A stretch of DNA of 35,527 nucleotides from Terrisporobacter sp. Its GTDB lineage: Bacteria; Bacillota; Clostridia; Peptostreptococcales; Peptostreptococcaceae. The position numbers and the translations under genes were made by a program. The DNA is taken from contig NZ_JAGHFM010000076.1 in assembly GCF_017888745.1 (NCBI RefSeq), positions 1 through 35,527 of the forward strand, given 5' to 3'. Positions 9,508 to 18,351 of the stretch are shown in pieces. Position 1 is the first letter of the stretch. The number at the start of each line of letters is the position of its first letter. Below the pieces are notes generated by a model, which saw only the letters and a list, made by a program, of their open reading frames with translations, was not told where the DNA came from and did not search any database.

Positions 9508-10636
9508 ATATTTACTTAGAAAAACTGAAGAACTAGCATTTATAACTATTAAAAGAAATGGAGAATTCAGTTTAGAAGGATATGAAGTTCCAAAAGAAGG
9601 ACTAAATGTACCTATAAAGAATGAAGTTCTTGTAAAAGGAATAAAAGAAAAAACTGCACAAGATGGAATTAACTCTATATCTATTGCAGATGCAATGATA
9701 TATATAATAGGTATAGATCCAGAATTTAAATATAATGAAGAATATAAAAAATTCTTGTTTGCCTTAGAAAAGAAAGTTAACTTTAATGTAAGATCTTATG
9801 CAGGTTATATGTCTAGAAAATATTTTGAAATGGGAGAAAGTACAGATTCATTAATATACATTAAGGCATTAATAACACTATACCCAGATGATATAGAAGG
9901 ACTTTATAATTATGCGATTGTATGTCAAGAAGTAGCTACATTACACCAAAAAGATGGTGATGTGAAAGCAATGAATGCTTTCTTATTAGAAGCAGGAGAA
10001 AAATTAGAAAAGATCATTAATATGGATGGAGATTTTGCTCTTGCATATTATCACTTAGGATACCACTATTATAATCAAAGTCAATTCATTAAGGCTAAAG
10101 TAATATGGGAAGAGGCAATGAGATTAGGCCTTGATGAAGATATAATGGCAGAAATTCAAGAAAATATAGGAAAAATGGATTTTAAAGTACAATATGAAGA
10201 AGGATATTCTTTAGTTTTTCAAGGAAAGTTTGAACAAGGTCTTGAAAAATTATTGCCATTAGAAGAAGAACATAGTGATTGGTGGAATTTATTATTTATA
10301 ATAGGTATAGCCTATAAAAATATGGGTGAAATAGATAAAGCTATGTTATATTTTGAAAAAATATTAATAATAAGACCAGAACAAGTAGATACTTTAGTAG
10401 AACTTGCATTATGTGAAGCATCTTCATTTAATATGAATAGATGTGTAGAACTTTTAGAGCAAGCAGCTAAATTAAAAGAAGATCCAGAAATACTTTGTAA
10501 TTTAGGTATGGCTTATTTAAATACTGGAGATATAGATGATGCTATTTATTATATAGAAAGAGCATATGAACTCAATCCAGAAGATGAAGTAACAATATCA
10601 TGTATGAGAGAATTAGATAAATATAGAGTAAACTAA
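9488..10636 (+). CDS. Tetratricopeptide repeat protein
   Basis: This 382-aa protein has an N-terminal ~110-residue unrecognised domain followed by a series of TPR-like helical pairs. Examples are the ALAYYHLGYHYYNQSQF, WWNLLFIIGIAYKNMGE and ILCNLGMAYLNTGDIDDA segments. TPRs usually act as protein-protein scaffolds. No signal peptide or membrane helix is visible, so it is probably cytoplasmic. The start overlaps the end of the radical SAM gene and has GGTGGGAG upstream. A terminator follows, so the two genes form a short operon. A role as partner or substrate adaptor of the radical SAM enzyme is inference. Confidence 0.85.
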   Translation: MKFKIDKYLLRKTEELAFITIKRNGEFSLEGYEVPKEGLNVPIKNEVLVKGIKEKTAQDGINSISIADAMIYIIGIDPEFKYNEEYKKFLFALEKKVNFNVRSYAGYMSRKYFEMGESTDSLIYIKALITLYPDDIEGLYNYAIVCQEVATLHQKDGDVKAMNAFLLEAGEKLEKIINMDGDFALAYYHLGYHYYNQSQFIKAKVIWEEAMRLGLDEDIMAEIQENIGKMDFKVQYEEGYSLVFQGKFEQGLEKLLPLEEEHSDWWNLLFIIGIAYKNMGEIDKAMLYFEKILIIRPEQVDTLVELALCEASSFNMNRCVELLEQAAKLKEDPEILCNLGMAYLNTGDIDDAIYYIERAYELNPEDEVTISCMRELDKYRVN

Positions 10637-10646
10637 ATAAACATTT

Positions 10647-10688
10647 AACCACAAGATTAATTAAAAAGTTATATCTTGTGGTTTTTTA
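10647..10688 (+). terminator. Intrinsic terminator after the TPR gene
   Basis: AACCACAAGAT and ATCTTGTGGTT form a perfect 11-bp stem followed by a run of Ts. It closes the radical SAM/TPR operon. Confidence 0.9.
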
Positions 10689-11170
10689 TAGATAAATTTA
10701 ATTTATATAAGAAATAAGGTATTGTAGGATAATCATTCTATAAAAGAAAGTAAAAAAAGAATGATTACAAATTACATATTTAAAATATAAACAGGTATAC
10801 AATTTGAATAATATATTATATAATTTAAGTAAAGTAATTAAATAGTAATTATTGGAAAATAAATTGCTTAAAAAAATAAGTCTAATCATAATAAAAGCTA
10901 ATCTAATTAAAAATCGACATAAAATTTCAAGATATTCATAAAAAATTTTACTAAATATTATAGACACTATGCATTTAATAATTGCATGAATATGCATAAG
11001 TTTGTCTAATATTGTGAAAAAATTAATTTTTTTGAATAAAAACTAATCGCTAATTTTCCATGAGTTTCGTTCATGATATATTTTTATAAATATATTGAAA
11101 TATATAAACAAGGCATCTTTTTGTTATTTCAAAAATAGGGTTAAAAAATTACAAAGAGGGGAAAAAGAAT
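10689..11170. other. Long AT-rich leader/intergenic region upstream of cooS
   Basis: About 480 bp without a credible gene; the 99-aa - strand ORF in the track is compositional. It holds a 10-bp inverted repeat (TAATCATTCT at 10730-10739 with AGAATGATTA at 10758-10767). A tight cluster of ATGCAT-like hexamers lies at 10969, 10982 and 10992. A CATGA/TCATG pair lies at 11059-11075. No -35/-10 pair stands out. This should contain the main promoter and control sites of the Wood-Ljungdahl operon and possibly a long 5' UTR, but I cannot name a regulator or riboswitch. Confidence 0.5.
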
Positions 11171-13123
11171 ATGGAAAAAAAAGATATTAACATTCTTGAA
11201 CAAATGCAAAACATGACTGTTGATATGAACAGTAAAGTTATGCTTGAAAAGGCTGAAAAAGATGGCGTTGAAACAATGTATAAAAGAAAATTAGGCTATA
11301 AAGTACAATGTGGATTTGGTCTTCAAGGTGTATGTTGTAGAAACTGTGGAATGGGTCCTTGTAGAATAAGTCCTAAGACTCCAAGAGGACTTTGTGGTGC
11401 TGATGAACATACTATAGTTGGTAGAAATTTTGCTAGAATGTGTGCTGCAGGTACTGCTGCCCATTCAGATCATGCTAGAGATATAGCTCATACTTTAGCT
11501 TTAACTACTCCTGGTGGAGACTACCAAGTTAAAGAACCGCAAAAATTAATAGAATTTGCTAAATTTATGGATGTTGATACTGAAGGTAAAGATATATATG
11601 AATTAGCTCATGAGGTAGCAGAAGTCTGTCTAATGGAGTTTGGTAAACCATTTGGTGTATCAAAATTATTAAAGAGAGCTCCAAAAGTAAGACAAGAATT
11701 ATGGCATAAACTTGGCATAGAGCCAAGAGCAATAGATAGAGAAATAGCAACAGTAATGCACTCTACTCATGTAGGATGTACATCTGATTTAGATTCTTTA
11801 ATTCATATGGCTATGAGATGTTCTATGGCAGATGGATGGGCAGGATCTATGATAGGAACAATGCTTTCTGATGTATTATTTGGTACTCCAAAACCAGTTC
11901 ATACAGAAGCTAACTTAAATGTACTAGCAGGAAATAACGTTAATATAATTCTTCATGGACATGAACCAACATTATCTGAAATGATAGTTGCGGCTTCTGA
12001 ATTACCTGAGATGCAAGAACTAGCTAAAGAAGTAGGGGCTGATGGAATAACTCTATCAGGTATATGCTGTACAGGTAATGAGTTAACTATGAGACACGGT
12101 GTTAAAATAGCTGGTGACTTCCATCAACAAGAATTAGCTATAATAACAGGTGCTGTTGAAGCTATGATAGTTGATGTTCAATGTATATTCCCAGCATTAG
12201 CCGACTTAGCTAAACATTATCATACTAAATTTATAACTACATCTCCAAAAGCTAGAATCACTGGTTCTACATACATGGAGTTCCACGAAGATACTGCTAT
12301 GGAAGATGCTAAAACAATAGTAAGAGAAGCTATATTAAACTTCAAAAATAGAGATGAATCTAAAGTTTTAGTTCCAGATCTAAAATCAGAGGGTGTAGTT
12401 GGATATGCTGAAGAAGCTATAGTTGGTCAATTGAATAATGTTGTTAATACTCAAATAGATGAGATGGATACATTAAAACCATTAGTTGATGTTCTTGCAT
12501 CTGGTGTAATAAGAGGTGTTGTTGGTGTTGTTGGATGTAACAATGCTAAAACTCCATCTAACCATAATCACTTAACAATAATAAAAGAGTTAATAAAAAA
12601 TGATTTCTTAGTTGTTACTACAGGATGTGGTGCTTCTGCAGCTTGTAAGAATGGTTTAATGTTAAAAGAAAATGCTCCTAAATATGCAGGAAAAGGTTTA
12701 GCAACAGTTTGTGAATTAGTTGATATACCTCCAGTAATTCACTTAGGATCTTGTGTTGATAACTCTCGTATATTAAACGTATGTTCATTAGTTGCAAATG
12801 CATGTGATATGGATATAAGTGATTTACCAGTTGCAGGATGTGCTCCAGAGTGGATGTCAGAAAAAGCTGTAGCAATAGGAACTTATGTTGTTGCTTCAGG
12901 TATAGATACTTTCTTAGGTGTTATGCCTCCAGTTACAGGTTCTTCTAGAGCTGTTGAATTATTATGTGGTGGATTAAAAGATCAAGTAGGAGCTTGCTTC
13001 TTTGTTAACGAAGATCCAGTAGAGTTAGCTAAGATGATAATGGATGATATAGAATCTAAACGTCCACATTTCGAAGAATTATATCAAGAAAAAGTTTTAA
13101 ATAAACGTTTAGCAGAAGCTTAA
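11171..13123 (+). CDS. cooS: Anaerobic carbon monoxide dehydrogenase catalytic subunit
   Basis: This 650-aa Ni-Fe-S CODH interconverts CO2 and CO. It is the only CODH gene here and lies in the ACS operon, so it most likely supplies CO to AcsB. N-terminal cysteines at about 47, 55, 56, 59, 64 and 75 fit the bridging D cluster and the B cluster (CCRNCGMGPCR). The C-cluster ligands are all represented: HGHEP near 262, CCTGNE near 299, QCIFPAL near 337, VGCNNAK near 455, TGCGAS near 486 and GSCVDNSR near 527. Length is normal for CooS/AcsA. The ATG follows AGAGGGG. A gap of about 160 bp with a strong hairpin separates it from cooC. Confidence 0.97.
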   Translation: MEKKDINILEQMQNMTVDMNSKVMLEKAEKDGVETMYKRKLGYKVQCGFGLQGVCCRNCGMGPCRISPKTPRGLCGADEHTIVGRNFARMCAAGTAAHSDHARDIAHTLALTTPGGDYQVKEPQKLIEFAKFMDVDTEGKDIYELAHEVAEVCLMEFGKPFGVSKLLKRAPKVRQELWHKLGIEPRAIDREIATVMHSTHVGCTSDLDSLIHMAMRCSMADGWAGSMIGTMLSDVLFGTPKPVHTEANLNVLAGNNVNIILHGHEPTLSEMIVAASELPEMQELAKEVGADGITLSGICCTGNELTMRHGVKIAGDFHQQELAIITGAVEAMIVDVQCIFPALADLAKHYHTKFITTSPKARITGSTYMEFHEDTAMEDAKTIVREAILNFKNRDESKVLVPDLKSEGVVGYAEEAIVGQLNNVVNTQIDEMDTLKPLVDVLASGVIRGVVGVVGCNNAKTPSNHNHLTIIKELIKNDFLVVTTGCGASAACKNGLMLKENAPKYAGKGLATVCELVDIPPVIHLGSCVDNSRILNVCSLVANACDMDISDLPVAGCAPEWMSEKAVAIGTYVVASGIDTFLGVMPPVTGSSRAVELLCGGLKDQVGACFFVNEDPVELAKMIMDDIESKRPHFEELYQEKVLNKRLAEA

Positions 13124-13162
13124 AAATAAGTATTTTTAAATAAAATAATTTTAATAATTAGA

Positions 13163-13201
13163 AGTTAGTCTATTATTAATAATTATAATAATAGACTAAC
13201 T
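13163..13201 (+). repeat. Perfect 15-bp inverted repeat between cooS and cooC, no U-tract
   Basis: The arms 13163-13177 and 13187-13201 are exact reverse complements with a 9-nt loop. No T-run follows in either direction, so it is not a standard intrinsic terminator. It could stabilise the 3' end of a processed cooS transcript or bind a regulator. Confidence 0.8.
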
Positions 13202-13286
13202 ATGGATATATATTAGAAAAGTAAGAAAAGTTCATTTTTTAGTTACTTTAAAGACGATAGATTAAAGACGGGAGATGAGTGGGAAA

Positions 13287-14072
13287 ATGAAAATTGCTAT
13301 AACAGGAAAAGGTGGAGTAGGAAAAACAACTTTTGCTTCAATGATTTCAAGAATATTCGCAGATGAAGGATTTAGAGTAGTAGCTGTAGATGCAGATCCA
13401 GATGCTAATTTAGGGTTAGCATTAGGTTTTCCTAAGGATGTTTATGAATCAATTGTACCAATATCAGAAATGAAGAAATTAGTATCAGAAAGAACTGCTA
13501 CTAGTGAAGGTACATTTAATAAAATGTTTAAACTAAATCCAAAGGTGGATGATATTCCAGAAAAATATTGCAAAGAACATAATGGTGTAGGACTACTTAC
13601 GCTAGGTACAGTTGATACAGGTGGTTCAGGATGTGTTTGTCCAGAACATGTATTGTTAAAAAGATTATGTTCACATCTGATATTACAAAACAACGATGTT
13701 GTTGTAATGGATATGGAAGCTGGAATAGAGCATTTAGGAAGAGGTACTGCTCAAGGTGTAGATGCATTTATAGTAGTAGTAGAGCCAGGAGAAAGAAGCT
13801 TACAAACTTATAGAAAAGTTAAAAAGCTAGGTAGTGATATTGGTGTAAAAAAAGTATACGTTGTTGGAAATAAAATGAGGGATGATAATGATATTGAGTT
13901 TATAAAAAGTAATCTTGAAGATGGTGAAGCTTTAGGATTCATTCATTATAATCAACAAGTAATTGATTCTGATAGATCCAATCAATCTCCTTACGATATA
14001 AGTGAAGCAACTAGAAAAGAAATAAAAGATATTAAAGAAAGACTAGTTGAGATTAAAAAGCATAACAGTTAA
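13287..14072 (+). CDS. cooC: CODH nickel-insertion ATPase CooC
   Basis: This MinD/ParA-like P-loop ATPase supports nickel insertion into the CODH C cluster. It begins MKIAITGKGGVGKTT with the deviant Walker A motif. It contains a nickel-binding CxC (CVCPEH, Cys about 116 and 118) and VVMDMEAGIEHLGRG. It is about 261 aa from ATG 13287. The track start at 13275 sits directly against the GGGAG ribosome binding site, which makes the inner Met more likely, although its spacing is a little long (12 nt). It lies directly downstream of cooS. A second CooC-like gene is at 20.7 kb, so the two may serve different targets (CooS versus AcsB). Confidence 0.93.
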   Translation: MKIAITGKGGVGKTTFASMISRIFADEGFRVVAVDADPDANLGLALGFPKDVYESIVPISEMKKLVSERTATSEGTFNKMFKLNPKVDDIPEKYCKEHNGVGLLTLGTVDTGGSGCVCPEHVLLKRLCSHLILQNNDVVVMDMEAGIEHLGRGTAQGVDAFIVVVEPGERSLQTYRKVKKLGSDIGVKKVYVVGNKMRDDNDIEFIKSNLEDGEALGFIHYNQQVIDSDRSNQSPYDISEATRKEIKDIKERLVEIKKHNS

Positions 14073-14137
14073 TTAACTTTTATAAAAGATATAAACATTT
14101 AAATAGTGTTTAAATAAAAACTGTGGGAGGAATAGTT

Positions 14138-15811
14138 ATGGGATTCAAATCAGATATTGAGATTGCTCAAGAGGCAAAACCTCAAGATATTAGAGAGATA
14201 GGTAAAAAGTTAGGATTAACAGAAGATGATTTAGAGTTATATGGAAAATATAAAGCTAAAGTTGATTACAATTTACTTAAAAAAGATACTGGTAAAAAAG
14301 CTAAGTTAATTTTAACTACAGCTATCAACCCAACTCCAGCTGGAGAAGGTAAAACTACAACTACTATAGGTGTAGCTGATGGTTTACAAAAATTAGGTAA
14401 AAATGTTCTTGTTGCATTAAGAGAACCTTCTTTAGGTCCAGTATTTGGTATAAAAGGTGGAGCAGCAGGTGGTGGATATGCTCAAGTTGTTCCAATGGAA
14501 GATATAAACTTACATTTCACAGGTGATTTCCATGCTATAGGTGCTGCAAATAACTTATTAGCTGCAATGATAGACAATCATATTCATCAAGGTAATGATC
14601 TTGGAATAGATATTAGAACTATAACTTGGAGAAGATGCGTTGACATGAATGATAGACAATTAAGAAACGTAGTTGATGGACTAGGTGCAAGAGCTGATGG
14701 TGTTGTAAGGGAAGATGGATTTGATATAACAGTTGCTTCAGAAGTTATGGCTGCTTTTTGTTTAGCAAGTGATATTGTTGACTTAAAAGCTAGATTAGGA
14801 AGAATCGTTATTGGTTACAACTATGAAGGTAAACCAGTTACAGCTGAACAATTAAAAGCTAATGGTGCAATGGCTGCTCTATTAAAAGATGCTCTGAAAC
14901 CAAACCTAGTACAAACATTAGAAGGAACACCGGCATTTGTTCATGGTGGACCATTCGCAAATATAGCTCATGGATGTAACTCTGTTATAGCTACAAGAAT
15001 GGCAATGCATTTTGCAGACTATGTAGTAACTGAGGGAGGATTTGGTGCTGATCTTGGTGCTGAAAAATTCTTAGATATAAAATGTAGAATGGCTAACTTA
15101 AAACCAGATGCAGTTATAATAGTAGCTACAGTTAGAGCTCTTAAATATAACGGTGGAGTTCCAAAAGATCAATTAAATGAAGAAAATCTAGTAGCACTAG
15201 AAGCAGGTATTCCAAACCTATTAAAACATGTTGAAAATATAACTCAAGTTTATAAATTACCAGCAGTAGTTGCTATAAATGAATTCCCAACTGATACTCA
15301 AGCGGAAGTTGAATTAGTTAAAACTAAGTGTAAAGAATTAGGTGTTAATGTTGCTTTATCTCAAGTATGGGCTAAAGGTGGAGAAGGTGGAGTAGAACTT
15401 GCTGAAGAAGTATTAAGACTTTGCGAGCAAGAAAATGACTTCCAATTCTGTTATGAAGATGATTTAACATTAGCTGAAAAAATAGAAGCAATATCTACTA
15501 AGATATATGGAGCTGATGGTGTAGAATTTACTCCACAAGCAAAAAAAGAATTAGATAGATTAGAAAGTTTAGGATTTGGAAATATGCCAGTATGTATGGC
15601 TAAGACTCAATATTCTTTAACTGATGATTTAACTAAATTAGGTAGACCAACAGGGTTTAAAATTACAGTAAGACAAGTAACAGTTTCTGCTGGTGCAGGA
15701 TTTGTTGTTGCACTTACTGGCCAAATAATGAAGATGCCAGGTCTTCCAAAACGTCCAGCTGCTGAAAGAATAGATGTTGATGAAAATGGAGTAATTTCAG
15801 GATTATTCTAG
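14138..15811 (+). CDS. fhs: Formate--tetrahydrofolate ligase
   Basis: This enzyme makes 10-formyl-THF from formate, THF and ATP, the first THF-linked step of the methyl branch. [15 protein letters not shown] is the conserved P-loop region, with the [15 protein letters not shown] segment after it. The product is 557 aa when started at ATG 14138, the usual length. The track start at GTG 14123 overlaps the GGGAGG ribosome binding site and is rejected. It lies between cooC and fchA. No formate dehydrogenase is present in the window, so formate must come from elsewhere. Confidence 0.98.
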   Translation: MGFKSDIEIAQEAKPQDIREIGKKLGLTEDDLELYGKYKAKVDYNLLKKDTGKKAKLILTTAINPTPAGEGKTTTTIGVADGLQKLGKNVLVALREPSLGPVFGIKGGAAGGGYAQVVPMEDINLHFTGDFHAIGAANNLLAAMIDNHIHQGNDLGIDIRTITWRRCVDMNDRQLRNVVDGLGARADGVVREDGFDITVASEVMAAFCLASDIVDLKARLGRIVIGYNYEGKPVTAEQLKANGAMAALLKDALKPNLVQTLEGTPAFVHGGPFANIAHGCNSVIATRMAMHFADYVVTEGGFGADLGAEKFLDIKCRMANLKPDAVIIVATVRALKYNGGVPKDQLNEENLVALEAGIPNLLKHVENITQVYKLPAVVAINEFPTDTQAEVELVKTKCKELGVNVALSQVWAKGGEGGVELAEEVLRLCEQENDFQFCYEDDLTLAEKIEAISTKIYGADGVEFTPQAKKELDRLESLGFGNMPVCMAKTQYSLTDDLTKLGRPTGFKITVRQVTVSAGAGFVVALTGQIMKMPGLPKRPAAERIDVDENGVISGLF

Positions 15812-15852
15812 GATTATAAATAAAAATAATTATAAGCAATATATACAATGAA

Positions 15853-15881
15853 GTAGTACACAATTTTTAATTGTGTACTAC
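15853..15881 (+). repeat. Perfect 13-bp hairpin between fhs and fchA, no U-tract
   Basis: The GTAGTACACAATT and AATTGTGTACTAC arms are separated by 3 nt and followed by CTTCGAATT, not Ts. It lies 41 bp after the fhs stop. A transcript-processing or stabilising role is more likely than termination. Confidence 0.8.
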
Positions 15882-15922
15882 CTTCGAATTAACCTTGAAT
15901 AATTTAAGGAGGCATTAATTAG

Positions 15923-16555
15923 ATGGAAAAAATAGCAGAAAAAAGTTGTATTGATTTTATAGAAGTATTAGCTTCTAAAGCTGCTGTACCAGGAGGTGGA
16001 GGAGCTGCTGCATTAGCAGGTGCAATAGGGATGGCATTAGGTAGTATGGTTTGTAACTTAACTACAGGAAAGAAAAAATATGCACAATACGAAGAAGCTA
16101 TACAAGAAATTCTAGTTAAAGCAGCAAAATTACAGGAAGAACTATTATCTATGATTGATAAAGATGCAGAAGGATTTTATCCGTTATCAAAAGCTTACGG
16201 GCTTCCTACATCTACAGAAGAAGAAAAACAATATAAGGCTGAAACTATGGAAAAATGTTTAAAAGTTGCATGTGAAGTTCCTATGAATATAGTAAGATTA
16301 TGTTTCGATTCAATAAAATTACATGAAGAATTAGTTGATAAAGGATCAAAACTAGCTATAAGTGATGTTGGATGTGGTGTTCAATGTTTAAGAGCAGCGA
16401 TTTTATCTGGTCAATTAAATGTAATAATAAATGTAAACTCTATGAAAGATAGAGAATATGCAGAACAAATAGAAAAAGAATGTAATGAATTAGTTCAAGA
16501 TGGTGTTAAAATTTGCGATGAAGTATACCAAAAAGTATTGGTTGCTTTAGGATAA
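15923..16555 (+). CDS. fchA: Methenyltetrahydrofolate cyclohydrolase (FTCD-type)
   Basis: This 210-aa protein of the formiminotransferase-cyclodeaminase superfamily is predicted to interconvert 10-formyl-THF and 5,10-methenyl-THF. The hallmark is VPGGGGAAALAGAIG near residues 22-37, followed by the helical core with SDVGCGVQCLRAAI. It starts at ATG after AAGGAGG. It sits between fhs and folD, which is where this activity is needed, and the adjacent FolD appears to lack cyclohydrolase residues. Standalone size fits the acetogen FchA type rather than the bifunctional FTCD enzyme. Confidence 0.92.
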   Translation: MEKIAEKSCIDFIEVLASKAAVPGGGGAAALAGAIGMALGSMVCNLTTGKKKYAQYEEAIQEILVKAAKLQEELLSMIDKDAEGFYPLSKAYGLPTSTEEEKQYKAETMEKCLKVACEVPMNIVRLCFDSIKLHEELVDKGSKLAISDVGCGVQCLRAAILSGQLNVIINVNSMKDREYAEQIEKECNELVQDGVKICDEVYQKVLVALG

Positions 16556-16723
16556 TAAGAATATTGAAAATAATTTATTTTAAAAATATACTATAAGATT
16601 TACGATTATAATATATTTTTATACAAAATAATTTATATAATAACGATGAAAATTAGATAAGTATATAATTATATAAAAGACTATACGTAAAATAATCTTT
16701 TGTGTGTGGGAGGCGAATAAATA

Positions 16724-17581
16724 GTGGGTGAAATAATAAAAGGTAAACCAGTAGGCGATGCAATAAGTGAAGTTCTTAAAGGTGAATGCGAAGAATTAGT
16801 TAAAGATGGTATTCAACCTAAATTAGCTATTTTAAGAGTAGGTGCTAAAGCTAATGACTTATCTTATGAAAAAGGTGCTCTTAAAAAATGTGAAGCTATA
16901 GGAATTCAAACAGAAGTTACTGAGCTACCAGATGGTACAACTCAAGAACAATATATAGAAACATTACAAAAATTAAATGATGATTCTTCAGTACATGGTA
17001 TATTAACTTTTAGACCATTACCAGAAGGAATAGATGAAGAAGTAATCAAAAATATTATAGCACCTGAAAAAGATGTAGACTGCTTTAGTCCAATGAATAC
17101 TGCAAAGCTTATGGAAGGAGATAAAACTGGATTCCCTCCATGTACTCCTACAGCAGTAGTTGAAATATTAAAATACTATAATGTTCCTTTAAAAGGAGCA
17201 AATGTAGTTGTATTAGGTAGATCAATGGTTGTTGGTAAGCCAGTATCAATGTTATTACTTGGTGAAAATGCTACTGTTACAATTTGTCACTCAAAAACTA
17301 AAGATTTACCAAAGGTATGTGCGGATGCTGATGTATTAGTAGCTGGTGTTGGTAGAGCTAGAATGGTTACATCTGACTACATAAAAGAAGGGGCTGTAGT
17401 TATAGATGTTGGTATTAATGCAAAGCCAGAAGGCGGAGGAATTTGTGGAGATGTTGATACAGATGATGTTGTTGGAAAAGCATCAATGGTTACTCCAGTT
17501 CCAGCAGGTGTTGGTTCAGTTACAACATCTATACTTGCTAAACATGTAATTAAAGCATGTAAACAACAAAATAATAAATAA
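16724..17581 (+). CDS. folD: Methylene-THF dehydrogenase FolD, probably monofunctional
   Basis: This 285-aa FolD family protein has a Rossmann half with VVLGRSMVVGKP and TPVPAGVGSVTTS, so NAD(P)-dependent methylene-THF dehydrogenase activity is expected. Aligned by eye to E. coli FolD, the catalytic Lys54 (YxxxK) is Ala52, Gln98 (VQLPLP) is Phe96 in TFRPLP, and Gly122 (KDVDG) is Cys120; only the Asp of KDVD is kept. These residues are known to matter for cyclohydrolase activity, so this enzyme is probably dehydrogenase only, with FchA supplying the other step. The start is GTG with GGGAGG 10 nt upstream. The gap to fchA is about 170 bp with no strong structure. Confidence 0.93.
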   Translation: MGEIIKGKPVGDAISEVLKGECEELVKDGIQPKLAILRVGAKANDLSYEKGALKKCEAIGIQTEVTELPDGTTQEQYIETLQKLNDDSSVHGILTFRPLPEGIDEEVIKNIIAPEKDVDCFSPMNTAKLMEGDKTGFPPCTPTAVVEILKYYNVPLKGANVVVLGRSMVVGKPVSMLLLGENATVTICHSKTKDLPKVCADADVLVAGVGRARMVTSDYIKEGAVVIDVGINAKPEGGGICGDVDTDDVVGKASMVTPVPAGVGSVTTSILAKHVIKACKQQNNK

Positions 17582-17643
17582 TCAGGGGTAGGATACTTAG
17601 ATTATGTATATAAGATAGTTAAAACTTTGGGGGGAAAATAACT

Positions 17644-18318
17644 ATGGTAATATCTGATAGAAAACCAATGGAAGAAATACTAGGCTTTTTAAAAGATGCT
17701 AAAAAAGTTATATTAGTAGGATGTAATCAATGTGCTGCTGCTAGTAAAACTGGTGGAGAACCTGAAATTCAAGAAATGAAAGATTTATTGGAAGCAGAAG
17801 GTAAAGAAGTATTAGGATATTTACTTCCAGATACAGCTTGTAACTTATTATTAGGTAAAAAAGAAATGAAATCTCTAAAAAGTGAGTTGAAAGAAGCTGA
17901 TGCAATATTATCATTAGCTTGCGGAGATGGAACTCAAACTATTGTTAAAAATATTAAAAAACAAAATATTCCTGTTTATCCAGCAAATAATACTTTATTT
18001 ATAGGTGAGGTAGAGAGAGTTGGCCAATTCGAAGAAGCTTGCAAGGCATGTGGAGAATGTGAACTTGGATGGACTGGGGGAATTTGTCCAGTTACTATGT
18101 GTGCTAAAGGCTTAATCAATGGTGCATGTGGTGGAGCAAAAAATGGAAAATGTGAAGTTAGCCCAGATAATGATTGCGCATGGGTAATGATTTATGAAAG
18201 ACTTAAAAGCTTAGGTCAACTAGATAATTTAATGGAGGTTAGAGCTCCAAAAGATTATTCTAAACAACTTAATCCAAGAAGACATAATGCAAATAAAAAA
18301 GCAGAGGCAGAAGCTTAA
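17644..18318 (+). CDS. metV: Methylenetetrahydrofolate reductase partner MetV
   Basis: This 224-aa protein is of the MetV / MTHFR C-terminal type. It has an N-terminal CNQCAAASKTGG segment and a C-terminal cysteine-rich stretch (CKACGEC, CPVTMC, CGGAKNGKCE) that likely binds a Zn or Fe-S site. In acetogens MetV pairs with MetF to reduce methylene-THF to methyl-THF. It is directly upstream of metF. The start follows a GGGGGG ribosome binding site. No RnfC2 or hdrA-like electron module is present here, so the electron donor to the MetFV complex is not resolved by context. Confidence 0.9.
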   Translation: MVISDRKPMEEILGFLKDAKKVILVGCNQCAAASKTGGEPEIQEMKDLLEAEGKEVLGYLLPDTACNLLLGKKEMKSLKSELKEADAILSLACGDGTQTIVKNIKKQNIPVYPANNTLFIGEVERVGQFEEACKACGECELGWTGGICPVTMCAKGLINGACGGAKNGKCEVSPDNDCAWVMIYERLKSLGQLDNLMEVRAPKDYSKQLNPRRHNANKKAEAEA

Positions 18319-18351
18319 GAAGTAATAAGTTAATAAAGGGGGATTATTTTC

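Noticed and set aside
10698-10997. 99-aa ORF on the - strand before cooS
   Set aside because: No ribosome binding site and a low-complexity Ile/Leu/Tyr/Phe composition; it reflects AT-rich DNA, not a gene.
11054-11080. CcpA cre-like site upstream of cooS
   Set aside because: TGAGTTTCGTTCA is symmetric but the central CG and flanking A are out of register with the cre consensus.
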